Translations under genes and position numbers: made by a program | Assembly (NCBI GenBank): GCA_037043235.1 | Contig: JAWRVZ010000013.1 | Coordinates: 5,145,501 to 5,209,500 of the forward strand | DNA: 64,000 nt | Direction of reading: 5' to 3' | Source: Rhodeus uyekii | Lineage: Eukaryota; Chordata; Actinopteri; Cypriniformes; Acheilognathidae | Shown: one piece after another, positions 13,401 to 27,700 of the stretch | Position numbering within the stretch: the first letter of the stretch is position 1 | How the letters are laid out: each line of letters starts with the position of its first letter | The notes under the pieces: generated by a model | Database searches by the model: none | What the model was told of the DNA's origin: nothing | What the model saw: only the letters and a program-made list of their open reading frames with translations

Positions 13401-16400
13401 CTCCAAGGAACCTTTTCACAACATATCCATTGAATTTTCTAATATATCTGTTTCAGTCATTTGAGAACATCAGGACTGATGGCTGTTTTTTTGTCATTTC
13501 CCATTTCTGTTCTCAGAGGGGTTGATAAATCATGACTTTGACCTGAGCAAATAGAAAGATCTGAAACCTCTGAGAAAGTAGCAGTAAATCAAATCTGTTG
13601 TACATGGTTAATTTATACTCCGTTGATTTATACTGGGTTGATTTTATTGAATGCTGCTACTAGATGCATACTTTGTTGATTTTTTGATGGAAAAGTTTAT
13701 TTCTTTGACCCTATCAAACCCTTTTGACACATTTTTTTAAGCTTTACCCTCACAAAGTAGAATGGTATCAGTGAATCTAGAATGTGAAAATTCATTGCTT
13801 ATTTATGCACAGAAGTAATGTAACATTTTTAATGTATGACGTACGTTATCACGCAGAAATTTAGTTTATACTGAAATTCATGATGATGAAAAATCATGAT
13901 GAAACAAATACACTTTCTTTCTTATGTGGAACAGAAGAAGATGTCTTCAATGCCTCAGGATTTTGTGACAGATACGATGAAAGTCAATGGATTCCACAAG
14001 GAATTGACTTGGATTCCAAGTCAATGGTTCTTTGGACCCAATGTAATTTAAAATATCTTCTTTAATGTCCTGCAGAAAAAATAAAGTCATATAGATTTGG
14101 AAGATCCTAAAGAGACCATCAGGGTTAAACTTTATCCAATTAAGATTCTTTAGAGAACTCTACTTTGACAGGGGAGGGATGGTAATATGATTTAGGGCAA
14201 TGATTCAATTATAGGAACACAGAGAAAAAGAGAAAGGTGTTGCATAACAAAAGACAGGAGTGACCACGTGCCTCAGATTCTGTCTCAGTGTGTGAAAAAG
14301 AGACCTGTGTCTTTTGGCTTGGCGTGGGGTCGGCTATTGTTTGTGTTCGGTGCACTGATCGGCCACAAGAGAGCTCAGATCGACAGGGAAAAGCTGCTCA
14401 TCTTTTAAAGTACTCCGGTCCCTAGGGAGGCATAGACAGAGAGAGAGAGAGAGAGTGAGAGAGAAAAAGAGAGAGAGTGGGAGGGGTTATGGAGAAAACC
14501 AGCAGCCCCTTTGCCAAACGGCACAACAAAACAATGAGAAGACGGAGTTGCTAGAGAGCAGGAGCATCGTTTATTCTCTTTCTTCTCTCTTGCTCACTCG
14601 TCTTCGCATCCTTCCACATCTCTCCCCATAAGGCTTAGCAGTTCTGTTCTATTGTTGTCAAGGATACAGAGAGAGATACTGCTTGCCCCTGATGCAATGT
14701 AGACAGGGACGGAGAAGGAGTCAGAGAGAGTGAAAGGAAGAGATGCTGTGGGCTGAGCGTGGGTCACCCGTATGCCCCTGATGCCATCTGCTCCGGCTCT
14801 ACTGCAGCAAAGCAGCGTGTGTCTGACACCAGCTCGAGGGCCCTCAGGACGAGAGACGTGGAGGAACAGGAGGCGCAGGTTTGGGGGGAGGAGGAGGGAG
14901 ACGGGTGCCAGTGGAGATCATATAGCAGAGGATGGGAGCAGTGGAATCCGCTGAGAATGGACAGCCCCCCTGTCCCTCTCAGGAGCATCCCGAGAGCATG
15001 TGAGTAAGAACCTGAGGTGAAGAGGAGGCGGTTCTTGTCGACCTCATTTTTGTCGCTGGTGTTGTTGTTCTAGTACCTGGTTTGCCCACCTGGTTTGTGT
15101 CTCAGTTAAATGTATGCGAGTATTCCTTCAGCTTGTGGAAAGAGAAGAAAAATCCATTCAAAAATGTTTCTCAGTGAAACGCTAGTCGCAAAGGAGGAGG
15201 GGGTTGTTATTGTTTTGTGATGTCACAAACGGGCATGATGTTTATTTACATTTTGTTGGTGATAGTAAGGCTCTGGTGTATGTGTTTCTACATATTGATG
15301 TGTGCGTTCCAGTATGGCAGGCTTTGTAGACGTCTGGATGGGGGAGTAATGGCTGTATTTAATAAGGGAGAGATGTGTGTTTTTGTGGGGGATGGAGGCT
15401 AATGCTGCAGCACTGAGAGAATGAGCGAGATGGTGCTGAAATAGAACACTGAGATGTGTTGGAGAAAAGGGGGTGGGGAGAGAGAGACTATTTATGTTGT
15501 AGACATTCAGAAGAGCAGAATGGCAGTGAACATGAGAAAGAGACAGGTTTATGTAGGTGGAGTGGGGTTCTTTACCCCTGTTGGTTTGTGGAAAAAAAAG
15601 AAGATGAAAATCTAAAGGAATAATGAACTCCAAAAAAACATTCTGTCATCGTTTACAAAAAACATGTGTATTTATTTATTTCTCTGGATATTTAGTAGTG
15701 TCCAAGCTGCTCTTTTCCATATGACGAAAGTAAATGTTGACCACAACTGTCATTCTTGACTTAAAAAAAATTAACTTAAAATGAACTTAAATTAAATTTC
15801 AGTCAAACGCTCAAAGTCTTCATTTCGCTTCAGTAGACTTTAAATAAACATGACTATGGTTTTACAATGGTTTTATTGTGCTTTTCAGTCCTTTTTGGAA
15901 CACCTGGCCCCACTTTTATTGTAATGAAAAGAGCAGTTCAGATATTCTGTTCATTTTTTGCTCCACAGAAGAACAAACATAAATGTCATACAGGTTTAGA
16001 ACAACACGAGGATGAGTAAATGATGTATTGATGAATATGTATTGGTTTATATAAAGAATAATGTAATAAATAAGAGATTCTACTAATTTCATCCTCATCC
16101 CCTCGGCCACAATGGCTATTTTATTGTTGCAACTGACCTTTGTGCAAAAAAGCCTGGAATTTGTTGCTCTAGGCAACACAGCTGGGGATGATGAGAAAGT
16201 CTGAACCTGCTCTGAGGTCTGTGCTTTAAGTACAAGTGTTGTAGCACCATACAGTGCTGCTCATTCAGCCGTGACTAACATAGCTTTTAGCGTCTAAAGT
16301 TTGGCTTATGCAACCCTTTTGAGAATTCTTACATAATAGTACCTGCATAGTTTAAGGGGGAGTTTGAACCTCAGCTCTAAATGTTTTATATTATTAGATT

Positions 16401-19400
16401 TGTCATTTCATTTACCTACCAATAGCTCAAGGACCAATAGGACTAAGTACAATCTGATGGAATTACAAGCATTTGCTAGGAGGTCATTTATAAAATCAGT
16501 GGACACAATTCACCGGTTGAAATTTGTCAACCGGTAGATATTTTAGACTGTTGTCTCAATTGCGGTTATGCTCACATGAGCACTTCATGCATTTTTATGC
16601 GTTCAAGCGCAATAGGCAGCAAAACCAAACTTGCTTTATTGGCCTTGAACGCTTAAATACACACACTTACCTGTCTTTGCAAGTATCCTATAGTAAATAA
16701 GTTTCTTTATGCCTTAAATGAACATAAACAGTTGAGAAAGTAAACGCATGTGTAACAGTTTATTGGATCCGGGCAGCTCTTAATGTGACAGCAGCCTAAC
16801 ATTCCTGCTGTCTGTCATTCGTGTTAATCAAACAACAAAAGAGAGAAATTTAATAAAAATAAATGTATATTTAATGTACACAATGGTTTATTACTTTATT
16901 AGATTGATTGCTTTCCACAATTTATGTAGCATTTCTTAATTAGCGCTTGAAGTTTATCAGGTCTATTGTTCTATTGTAGTTTTGTTTTGTCCTATGGTTT
17001 GCAATTAGTTTATTTGTTCCCCTTTTTTATCACTGACCGTTTACAGGTTTTTATTTTCATATTTATTTTATTTATTTATTTATTTTTGTGATATTGACAT
17101 TAGTGACAAGAATTTTGAAATATCTATAGTATTAAAAATGTTAATATGATAAAAAACCTTATATAAAGCAAAAACAACTATATTGTGATATACGGTACAT
17201 CATCATGAAATAAAATTACTCGTATAGTGATATATGATTTTGGTCATATCGCTCACCCCTAAAACTGGATATAAAAATAAATCAGAATGTTTAGTATTCC
17301 ACATTATACACTACAGTCAAGTGTTTCCAGTTAAAATTATTTTTTAAATAAGTGTCTTCTGTTCACCAAGACTTATTTGATCAAAAATACTGTATTGTGA
17401 AATATTAGAATTAAAAAACTGTTTTCTATTTCTGTAATTTCTATTTTAATATGGAAATCTCAGTCATTTAATTGAAAGCACTATATCTAGTCCTGAATTC
17501 AATGTAACTGGTAATTTCTCACTTTAGAGCCAAAGCCATACCATGAACACTAACATCCAGTTCTGGGAAACATGCAGACTGCAGGAGATTTCATGCACTG
17601 CTAAGCATTCAACTCTGTGAAGGTTGGAACCATGTGACCTTCACTTTCTGTCACGAACAATACAAAGAAGAAAAGCTCAAAAAGCTTGTTTACATTTTTC
17701 TATGCATAACTGTTTGACTGGCACATACTTTATCAGTTTTGACATGCACTATAATATTTACCAGTCACCAATTATATGACTTCCTAGTTATCTGGAGTGT
17801 GCTGTTGTGTTGTAAGGATCATTTTGTCAGTCATACAGTATCATGCCATGTTAAAATGGAGCTGTCAGAGGGGCATCCGGCGATCATGTTTCCTTCTGTT
17901 CCAATAGTATGTGATGTCATCATTGGACCATTAGACATTCAGCCATACTGTCAAATGAGCAGCATGGTGATTCAGTTTGAGGCATCCCATTTGGTGATGC
18001 TTATGACCAGTACTATCTCTCCCTGTTTTTCATCACTCCTTAAATCCTCTGAGACCCTGAAATAAACTCAGTGCTGCAGGAGATCTAGCGCACATAAAAT
18101 ATTGACAGAATGCTTGAATTATTTGATAGTTCTGGTGGTGAAAGCTGGTCCATCACTGCATTCTCCCAGAGGGGAAGCAGTTCTATACTGAGGAACCTTG
18201 GTCCTGTAGATTTTATGAACTTTTATGGTAATGCAGGTTTAAAGGGATAATTCTGTCATAATTTACTCACCCTCAAATTTCTTTCTTCTGCTGAACATAA
18301 TAGAACTATAGAATTGATTATGGAAGTCATTGGGACTCTTTGGCTACCCATATTCTTCAAAATATCTTCTTTTGTGTTCAGCAAAAGAAAGAAATTCATA
18401 CAGGTTTGGAACAATTTGAGGGTGAGTAAATGATGACAGAATTGTATTTTTGGGTGAACTGTCCCCTTAAGCATCATATTTAATGTGGAACTGAATCAAT
18501 GATTTATCAAGACTGAGAGATTAACTGAAAACTGAGCTGCCAGGGATTATGACACTAATGCCTGTATTTTATCAGTGTGATTTAATCAGTTCATATAGAG
18601 ATGAATAAAGTTTTGAATAAATTTTAACTGTAAAACTGCTAAGAAGAAAGGAGCGATCTACTCGTAAAAGCAACAACCCCCCCCCCAAAAAAAAAAACTG
18701 ATAGTCATGGATCATTTTGAGATATGTAGATATACATTCCTTACTTTGAATGAAAATATATTGAATTTTACTTATGAGACTTCTAAGCGTTAGAAACACA
18801 GCTTATGTTTTATATAGCATGTACACATCAAACACATTGTGTTATTATTCCATTTGGAGCACAGCCAGTCTCTCTCTCTCTCTATTGTGGTTTCATTTGT
18901 CTCCCTCTTTTGGTCAACCTGTGCCAATACCTCAATCTCTAGTACACTTTGTACCCTCTGGCATAAAGATTGGCACTTCACAACCTTTTTAACCAATAGC
19001 CTAGGATCTTTTCTTTTCTTCCCAATATCATTTTAATTACAGTTACACTTATAATTTAGATGGTATGATTTAATGTACACAGTATTATTTAATGCAGGCC
19101 TATTGTTAGTGTTCATATTTTTTAGCAGTTGTATTTATAGAGCAATTTCTTCACCAGTCTTCAGTCTTCACATACTAATAGTCCTTTCATTCAAGTTAGT
19201 TTTGTTTGAACAGCATATTGGGTTGTCATGCACACAGCAGTGTCTGTGGCTGTTCTATGCTAGACAAGCCTGACTGTCTCCAAGCAAACAAATTCACCTG
19301 AAATGACTCATCTCTTCTATCTCCTTTAGCTCCTCAAACTTACAATGTGTTTATTGTAGATGTTTACTTGTTTAGTAGATATTTGGTCCTGAAAATTATT

Positions 19401-21738
19401 TTCATTGACTGTATTTACAATTTACAACTAGCAATTTGCAAATAGTGGCATTAATAAGAAAATGTAGTAATCCCCCCCCCACCCCGTCATTTAGAGGAGA
19501 GGTTAAAATAGGATGTGGAAAACCCTTTTTTTAAAGCACCCAAAAGGATTATAAACTTGATGGTGTTCCACCTAATTTCCTCAGCAGACATTTCATAAAT
19601 AAATCTAGTTTTATTTTCCCATAACAGGAAATAAATGGGTTTTATATGCGCTAATAGAGTTCCTGTGCATATGTGGATCTATGCGAAATTGAAGGAAATT
19701 TGAGGCTTCGTCCAGGATTTTATGCAAGTTGCCAGTGTGTGCGTTGTCTAGCACATGGGAGCATATGTCTAGAGAGCACGGTCACCATGGCAACAGTGTG
19801 CTTGCCAAATGTGTAGAAACATCACTACTGGGCTGAAATGCTCATTAACTGATAATTATCTCTTTGAGTGTCATTAACACACTGAAAGCTATAAAATTAG
19901 ACGGGAAGAAGGCATTCCATGCCAAATTTCTTTGAATGGTTTTTAATGTAATATTAATGGTATTATCTTTGAATGCAAATATATATTTAAATCTAAAATT
20001 TATATTGCAACACTTGTTAGAAGTATACGTTATATCTCTCTGTCTTTATCATATTAGAGCATTACACATTACAATCATTGGGTTTGATCTGTATAGAGAT
20101 GAATATTAAACTTGAAGATTATTCTTACCTATCATTCACTCCTACTCTTTGTGATATTGTTATATCCATTTATACCTTTACTGAATTTACACCTTTACAC
20201 CATTGTTACTAATTCCTCATAGACTAGTTATCTAATGAAATGCAGAGTGGCTTTTGTCATTTGTCATTGTTTGAGTATTTTGCATTAAATTATATGATCA
20301 GCAAGTACGTGTGCATCATCCTCTTTTGCTTTTTGACATTGTTTGTACTGATCAGGTCAGGTAAGGGAAAATTAGGTTGTAAAGAGTAGGGTACAACAGG
20401 GCTAAAGTCAACACCTTAAGAAACATTTATTTTTCACTACTCCCATAGTGCATGAATGCAGAAAATATATGCTTTTTTATTGAACATGGATGGAGCTAAA
20501 ACTATAAAAGTGGTGTGTTTTGTTTTGAAATCGTATAGATGTATGAGGTGGCAAGAGGCAAAAGGCACACAATATTTATACAAATATAAATAAAAATATA
20601 TTTATACAGTGACAAGGTTACCAAGTCACCTGCACCCGCTATTCCTGCTCCAGATCCATTCAAATGTTCTACCATCCACTTCAGAAGCTGATGTTTGAGA
20701 AATCTTTATTCATATTCAGTGTCATTATTAAATCGATTCATTGCTGGCGGAAAAAAAGTCTCTAAATATTAACAGTTGGCTGTTTCGGGAGATGAAATTA
20801 TAATTTTAGATACAAACGAGAAACATGTCTAAGATAGAAAATAACAGACAACTACAGAAAACTTCACCTGATATTTTTTAAATCCCCTCTTAATTCATTT
20901 CTGAAACTAGGAAGGTACATTTTGGGAAGGTTCTGATTGGCCACTTGACTCCATTTGTTTGTCCAAGAGCGAATTGAAAGAGCAATAAACTTTTGCCCTT
21001 CAATTTTTTGCAAATAAATTGCTGGTTGGGGATATTGAATATCACATTAGAGGCATATGTAATCTAAAAAAAAATCACATGTTTGCATGTGTAGTTTAAA
21101 TTTACTCTTGGTAATCTATCTAAATGAAATGGTTGTAAAAATAGGATTTAGCACCATGGAAGACCACTACCATTTTTACATGCTCAAATGTGATTCATGT
21201 TTGCACTGGTTCTTGTCACATGTAGAATCACTCCTGCTGTCAAAACCAACATTTCCATGCTTGTTTCGGCTAGTTTATGCTGATTTGCTCTCTGTAGGTC
21301 TCTGATTAGCATCCCATGGACCAGCATCCAAAACATGTGTTGGTCTTTTCAGCTGGGAATGAATATGTTCACTGCACTGAAGTGAAGGCATCAATACATT
21401 CATCAGTATTTTATGCAGCAAAACTGAGTGTTTGACTGCAGCCAAAGTCCTTGCTGTAGGTACTAATAGGCAATATTTGTTCGGACAGATAAATAAATCA
21501 TGGAATTGAATGAAAATCCCTGTTTTTGCTGTCACTGAGTGTCTATACTTGCATTACAGTAGAGTAGGAGAGACTGACTGGGAATTTCAGCTCTGATAGA
21601 GAGAAAGAAAAAACATGAAAGGAATAATGAAAAATTCTCATGATATAGACAGAATTTATTTTTTTCCTTTTATACTACAGGAGCCAGAATCTGCTTCTGT
21701 CCTAAATGTGGGGGAGGGAAAACGTGTCTGAGGATGTT

Positions 21739-21779
<41 letters not shown>

Positions 21780-24700
21780 TGAGTCTGCAAGTGGCGAGTA
21801 TCTGCAACGGGTTTCATTTTGATAAAGCCCACCTTCAGCAAGATACCGGAGAGAGACAGCATACGGTATTTAAAAAAAGGGAGGGATGGATAAAAGGGAG
21901 AAGCGAACAAAGCCATAGAACTGAGGTGCGGCAGATTTCAGGAATTACTTATCCATATGGAACATGTGTGAGTGACCGTGAGCTTGTGGCAGATATGGCA
22001 GTGAGTGCGTGGCAGGCTCTGTCTCCGCTGCAGTGGGCTCGCTGGGGCTGGGACACTCTGCTGGGAGGGACATCCGGAGAGGATGAAGCAGACCCAGCCC
22101 TAGGGCTCCTCCAGCGCCTCAGCTGGACCTCCAGACACGATTACATGATCCACAGCAGGCAGAGGTGAGCGTGGGGTAACAGCAGGGAGAAGACAGGGAA
22201 TAATGCGGTGAGACTGGGTGGGGGTCTGTACATCTGTCTGAGGCTGCGCCTTTGTTGCTGTATTTGGACTGTTGCTTTATTTGTACAGATGTGTTCACCT
22301 ATGTGATCACATATTGTGTTAGATTTGTGTATTATACGCTGATGCCAAGACCAAAAGTTTTCACAAACCGACATTTTGTTGTATTGCCCAAATAAGCAAC
22401 ATGGGCATTAACAGTCTTTCCTGAAATGGCAATAAAACATGTTAATATACTTTGACAATAACACCATCACTGTGATACTTAGTAGATTAAAATAATGAGT
22501 GAATTTAGTGAATGAGAGAGAAAATGGACACCATGGCTGAGTGTAATATGTGCTTGAGCTGCAGTTATTGGTCTCCTTGCTCCAGGTTCAGATTTCCATT
22601 TGTAATAATCCACCAGGGCCTACTAGACATATGCGGAGGCAGGTGTTTGTGTATAAGGTTTTGGCACACAATGAATGATTGCTTAATGCACTATAAGTGT
22701 ATCTGAATGTATTTGATCATGTAATGTAAATTTAAGCTCTGATTTGAGTCTCATAAATGGATGTTGGATTTGCAACTTGATGTTGCAAAAAGCAGACTTG
22801 ATGTTTATACTTCAATGAGATTATTAAACCAACAAAATCATTATATTCATAATATTCAGACTCTTCTGTATCAATGTCTCTTCTGTAGGAGCTCAGACTC
22901 AGACGGAGCCTTCGAAACCCCTGAGTCCACCACCCCTGTGAAGTCTCCTTCCCCAACAGATCCCGCCTGCACCAACCTGTCCCCAGAACACACAGGTACA
23001 TTTAGATCTTCATTCCATCACACCTCACTCCACATTAAATGATGAAGATGAGGTTAGATTGAGCTTAGATTGCAGGACATTGAAAATTGAGTTTTTTCCC
23101 TTTTGTGAACAAATTTTGTAATTTTTTTTTATATTAATTAAAAAGGAAAGTGTGAATTAGTAGAGAGTATGTAGAGCAACTGAATTCTTAACTCTGGAAC
23201 CCAGAAAATGTATTCCAAATTTTTTAAATCAGACCTAGAATATGTCATATGCACATTTTAGATCAACAAAGAGATATCCTATTAAATTATCTATTCTATA
23301 TTCAGTACTTCAATTCAGTTGATTTTAATGACGACTCCCCCCCCCCCCATGTTTTCTCTTTTTTCTTTTTTCTTCTTGCTTTGGTTTATCTTCCCAAAAT
23401 TTTTTAAACAGTCTTTGTTATCAAGCAATGCATTTGTACTCCCTCTAGTGGAAATGCAGTGTATTGCTGTTGAAGATATTTTCAAGAAAGATGATGATCT
23501 ATATATAAAAACAGCAATACTAAGAGTCTTTTGTACTCTACATTTCTGCGTTCTTCAGCTCTTCAACTTAAAATTATAATAACACATCTGTCTGTGCTAT
23601 TCTGTGATCTTCAAAACATGATGTATTCTTAAAAATCTATAGTAATATCTCATTCTCCATCTTCACAGCTTCCACTGCGGACATCTCTGCCAGTGAAGCT
23701 CAAGACCCAGCAGTACATCAACCTCCCAGTCGTTCTCAATCTATAGTCTTTGATGAGGACAAACCAATAGCTGCTAGTGGCGCCTACAACATCGATCACC
23801 TAATCGCTGATGACCCCCTCCCAGAATCAAATTTTGGGTCTGCATCATCAAGCCGAGCACCTCTCACCCGCTCTTTAAGCCTCCAGTCTGGTGAGTTAGA
23901 GAGCCCAGGAGACAAATCCTTAGAAGGAACGTCCGACAAACTAATTCACCTACGAACAGAGTCCTTCAGCATAGGAACAGAGAGTGCTCCAGGAACCCTT
24001 CGTAGAGTGAAGAAGCCCCGTCCAGGTTCCCTAAAGAAGAAGCCTCTTTCCAGGCAGAACTCAAATCCAGAGCGTTCCACCCCCAAAACTGTGTCCTCTA
24101 GCAGCACACCAGAAGAGAAAAAAAGAGGGAAACCACGTCCCGAAAGCCCCCTGCAAACCCAAGAGAGGCCTAGTTCGTCTCCCAGTCCTAGTCCTAGTCC
24201 TGGTGGCACCCTACGCAGAAACAGAATAAAGTCTCGAGTTGAGAGTCCTCCACCTTTGGCTGAGGAGATCACTATCACCTCAATATCAACTCAACTCCAG
24301 CCGGTGCTTCCTGATCCAGTACCAGAGGCTCCCACTGTCCCAGACAAGGAGTCTCCTATCCCTCCCAGTGCCTCCTACAAATGGGATCCAGACAACTTTG
24401 AGAACATTGACCCATTCCGTACAGGAGGAAGTAAAGTGGCAAACTCGCCTGTCTTAGGCAGGAAAGCTGACTTTACATTGGTTTCAGGAACCCCTGTTAC
24501 TGTAGAGGAGCCCCGTGCCCCTTCCCCTGCTAAAGAACCACCTCTCAACATTGAAGAACAACCAATTGCCAAGCGTCAACCAGTCAGACTGGAGTTTGAC
24601 TATTCAGAGGACAGTGGAGAGGCACCACGTAGTACTCCTCCTCCTAAAACCCTGGGAAAGAAACCAGGGGCCAAGATGCCAATCCGAAAGCCAAAACTGG

Positions 24701-27700
24701 GGATTAAGAAGGCCCCTGCACCCCAGACAGAGCAGCTAGATAATTCAACTGTCCCAGCACTTTCAAATGACAATGATGATATCCCGATCCCCAAGGCGTC
24801 ATATAACTTTGACCCCAACAAGTGGGATGACCCTAACTTTAACCCATTTTCTTCAAGCACTGGTATCCCAAACTCTCCTCGACTGTCCAAAGGATCCTAC
24901 AGCTTTGATCCTAACTCCTTTGATGAGTCAATCGATCCCTTCAGACCATCTAGCAATATGGTGAACCCGCCAACAAAAGCTGCCTCTTTTGACCAGTCCA
25001 ACAATGATAACGAGAATGACAATGATAACATTGTTGAGTTAGAGGATCACAACCAGAACAAACCTGCCAAAAACAAGAAGAAGCCTCTTAAATCGTAAGT
25101 CTGCACTTATTATGAATCATAATGTGTTCTGTTCATCCAGTGTAGAGCACTGTGTATAATTCTAGTAAATTCTCTTGTGTATATTTCTGAATGATCAGAT
25201 ACATGTGTGTATATGTGAGTGGGTGTTAGCACTTGTTGTTTGTCAGCGTCTGTCACATGCCTGTCTGTTGATCTCATGTATCACAGGAAGTCCAGCAATG
25301 TCTCTTCTCTGTGTTGTTTCTTGTAAGTAGAGAGGTGGAAAATCAGCATCAGTAATACTATAGCTTAACATAAATGGTCATTTTAACATGTTTTAACTCA
25401 TGAACTCATCAATTGTTTTAACCATTAAATTTGATAGATGTGACTGATTTCACATTATTCTTAATCAGTCCATCCTCTGCATCCGTGACTGATATTATCC
25501 AATGAGAATGCTTTGCCATCTAGTGGACCCCCCAATAAGTGCAGTCAATTCCACGAACATGGGCAGTGGATGTGTCTAAAGGCTTGAACATTTAGTCTGG
25601 AAAACATTGTATGATTGGCTTACAATGTACACGTGCTCTGATATAAGCTTTGTTGACAATATTTTGTAACCCGTAATATTTTGTAATGAATTAGACGTAA
25701 AGGTTGACATTTTATCTCTAAATCTCTGAATGAGGTCCTTATCCAGATATTTTTTATGAGACACATTTCAGAGATTTTTCTTCCCTCCTTAGTATGTCCT
25801 AGTAGTTAACACTCTGGTGGATAATAAACATTGCACGTTTTATTACCAGCAAGCAGAAACTGTGAACTGGAAAGTTGACAAGGGAAATCTTTATTGTGCC
25901 CTTGAGCGAGACATTCTTTTCTTGTGTAAGACCCACTGCACACCCTGATTCATTAATGCAGCAATTTGGGAGCAGTTTCAAGTAATATTACTTTTAGTAT
26001 AAATATAAATTGAGTTAGCTGGATCCTTTGCCCCTGTTTCAGATTAATTATTCTAATATACAGTATATTGCTCAGCTGCAGACTTTCCCTCCGCAGTTCT
26101 TACACAATTCAAGGTTGTTTTTACAGGAGGAGTTTCAACAATGCTGATGAAATGAAATATTTACCTGACACTTACAAGTATAAAATGGAACCAAAGTCAA
26201 TAACAGCAATAGAATAAGATCTGAGCCTGTTATGTTGTTACATGTGTCATTTTCTTAGGTCATTGAGCAATATATCAAGGGCAACAGGGATTAATTTTAG
26301 TTGTGAATGTGTTAAGGCAGAGTATCTATTTTTGTATCCATTTCCTAATTCAAAACCACAAACCGGACAACCGGAAGTTGCAACCGTCTTCAGTGTTGTG
26401 AAGTACTGTATTTACAAGAGAGACAGAATATTGAATGGAGGGTGTTTTTGGTACTAATAGAGGGGAATTTACTTTAGTGCACTTCTTCTCCTCTCCAAAT
26501 CTCGCTCATAGCAAACTGACGGTTGGAGGGGGGTGGTGAAAGTTATTCAATCTAAGCCATAAAACTGGTGTCATAGAAGAAAAGTTTCAGATTTTGATTT
26601 GAAGATTACCACAACAAACTATTTTTTCTGTGCAAACTTGCACAGATTAATTATTTACAACAAGACTAGTAATGTGTGCTAACAAAGTAAATTGGGTCAA
26701 CTTTAAAAGTGCATTTCATTATAAAAAAAAAACACAAATTGCACAATATAACACTCATACATAATACTAATAGAAGAGTAAAATCATAATGTAAGACCAT
26801 TTCATTGTGAACTAGTACTGATGAGATTTAATCCTTAATAATAAACACCATAATTTACTGGTTGAATTACAGTATGCTGTACTTGCATTGTGTAAAACAT
26901 TTATCAGAACAACACAACAGGTATGCATTACTGTATAGCTAAAACTTTATTCAATACAACGTTATCTGTACAGTATCTGTCAAAAACTGTTGTATATAAT
27001 TAAAACATTTATATTCCAATTGGTTGGACAACACACAGTAGATAGACACATGAGAAATGATGTCTTTTATTCCAAATTGATATTTTAAGTGACTAAAGAA
27101 CAATGTAACTTATTTTTTTCTTAAACAGTAGCACTTTTAGAGTGAAGAAGTCTCCAAAGAGGACTCAGATTACAGAGCCATCTGCACAAGTAAGTAAAGA
27201 CGAGCTTACATTTACCTAGTACACTTACACAGTCACAACAGATGTTCATTCTGAAGATTATCTGTTTCTTCCCTTCGCTGTCACCTCATATCATAACAGT
27301 GTTGTCCTGTGTGTTCTCCACTCTCGCCCTCCACTTCACACACACATCTTCACCTGCAGGAGGACTCACCCGATGCCAATCCTGACCCTTCACAAGATCA
27401 CGCCACAGATGAGGAGAAACTGGCTTCCTCCACAAATCAAAAATGGACTAGACATGATGTGGAGGTGGAGCTGACCTCTGACCCCCAAGACTTCCCGCAG
27501 CCAACAGACTTCACAGCTTTTGTCGCTGAGAACAGTTTGCCTGCACAGAGTGATGGTGAGAGAGTCTCTACATTGTGTCACTACATTATTTCTAATCATG
27601 AGTTTTACATTAAAGGTCCTACATTTATTTGACATAGATATTTTGGAAAAGTAAGAATGAGACAGTCAGTATAGTACTGATTTCAGTACTGAGTAAATCT

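Larger units (their letters stand above)
9611..14400 (+). other. tacc2: tacc2 intron sequence, mostly featureless
   Basis: AT-rich intron containing one candidate exon (11404-11453), one interspersed element (about 12300-12957), and a diverged piece of a teleost repeat around 13880-14080 that includes the typical TTTCTTTCTTATGTGGAACAG block. Nothing else recognisable. Confidence 0.5.
15000..21700 (+). other. tacc2: tacc2 intron sequence with repeat fragments
   Basis: No exon supported. Contents: diverged copies of the 'GGATAGTTCACCC' repeat (about 15607-16022 and 18241-18474), a fragment of family E (about 17308-17460), poly-C and poly-A runs near 18676-18700, and an X-box-like motif at 19781-19794. 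Confidence 0.5.

Noticed and set aside
14759..15007. 82-codon frame as a separate gene
   Set aside because: Composition is irregular and no homology is seen; only the terminal donor supports an exon.
21656..21916. Antisense frame with poly-Ser-Leu
   Set aside because: Driven by the GA microsatellite.
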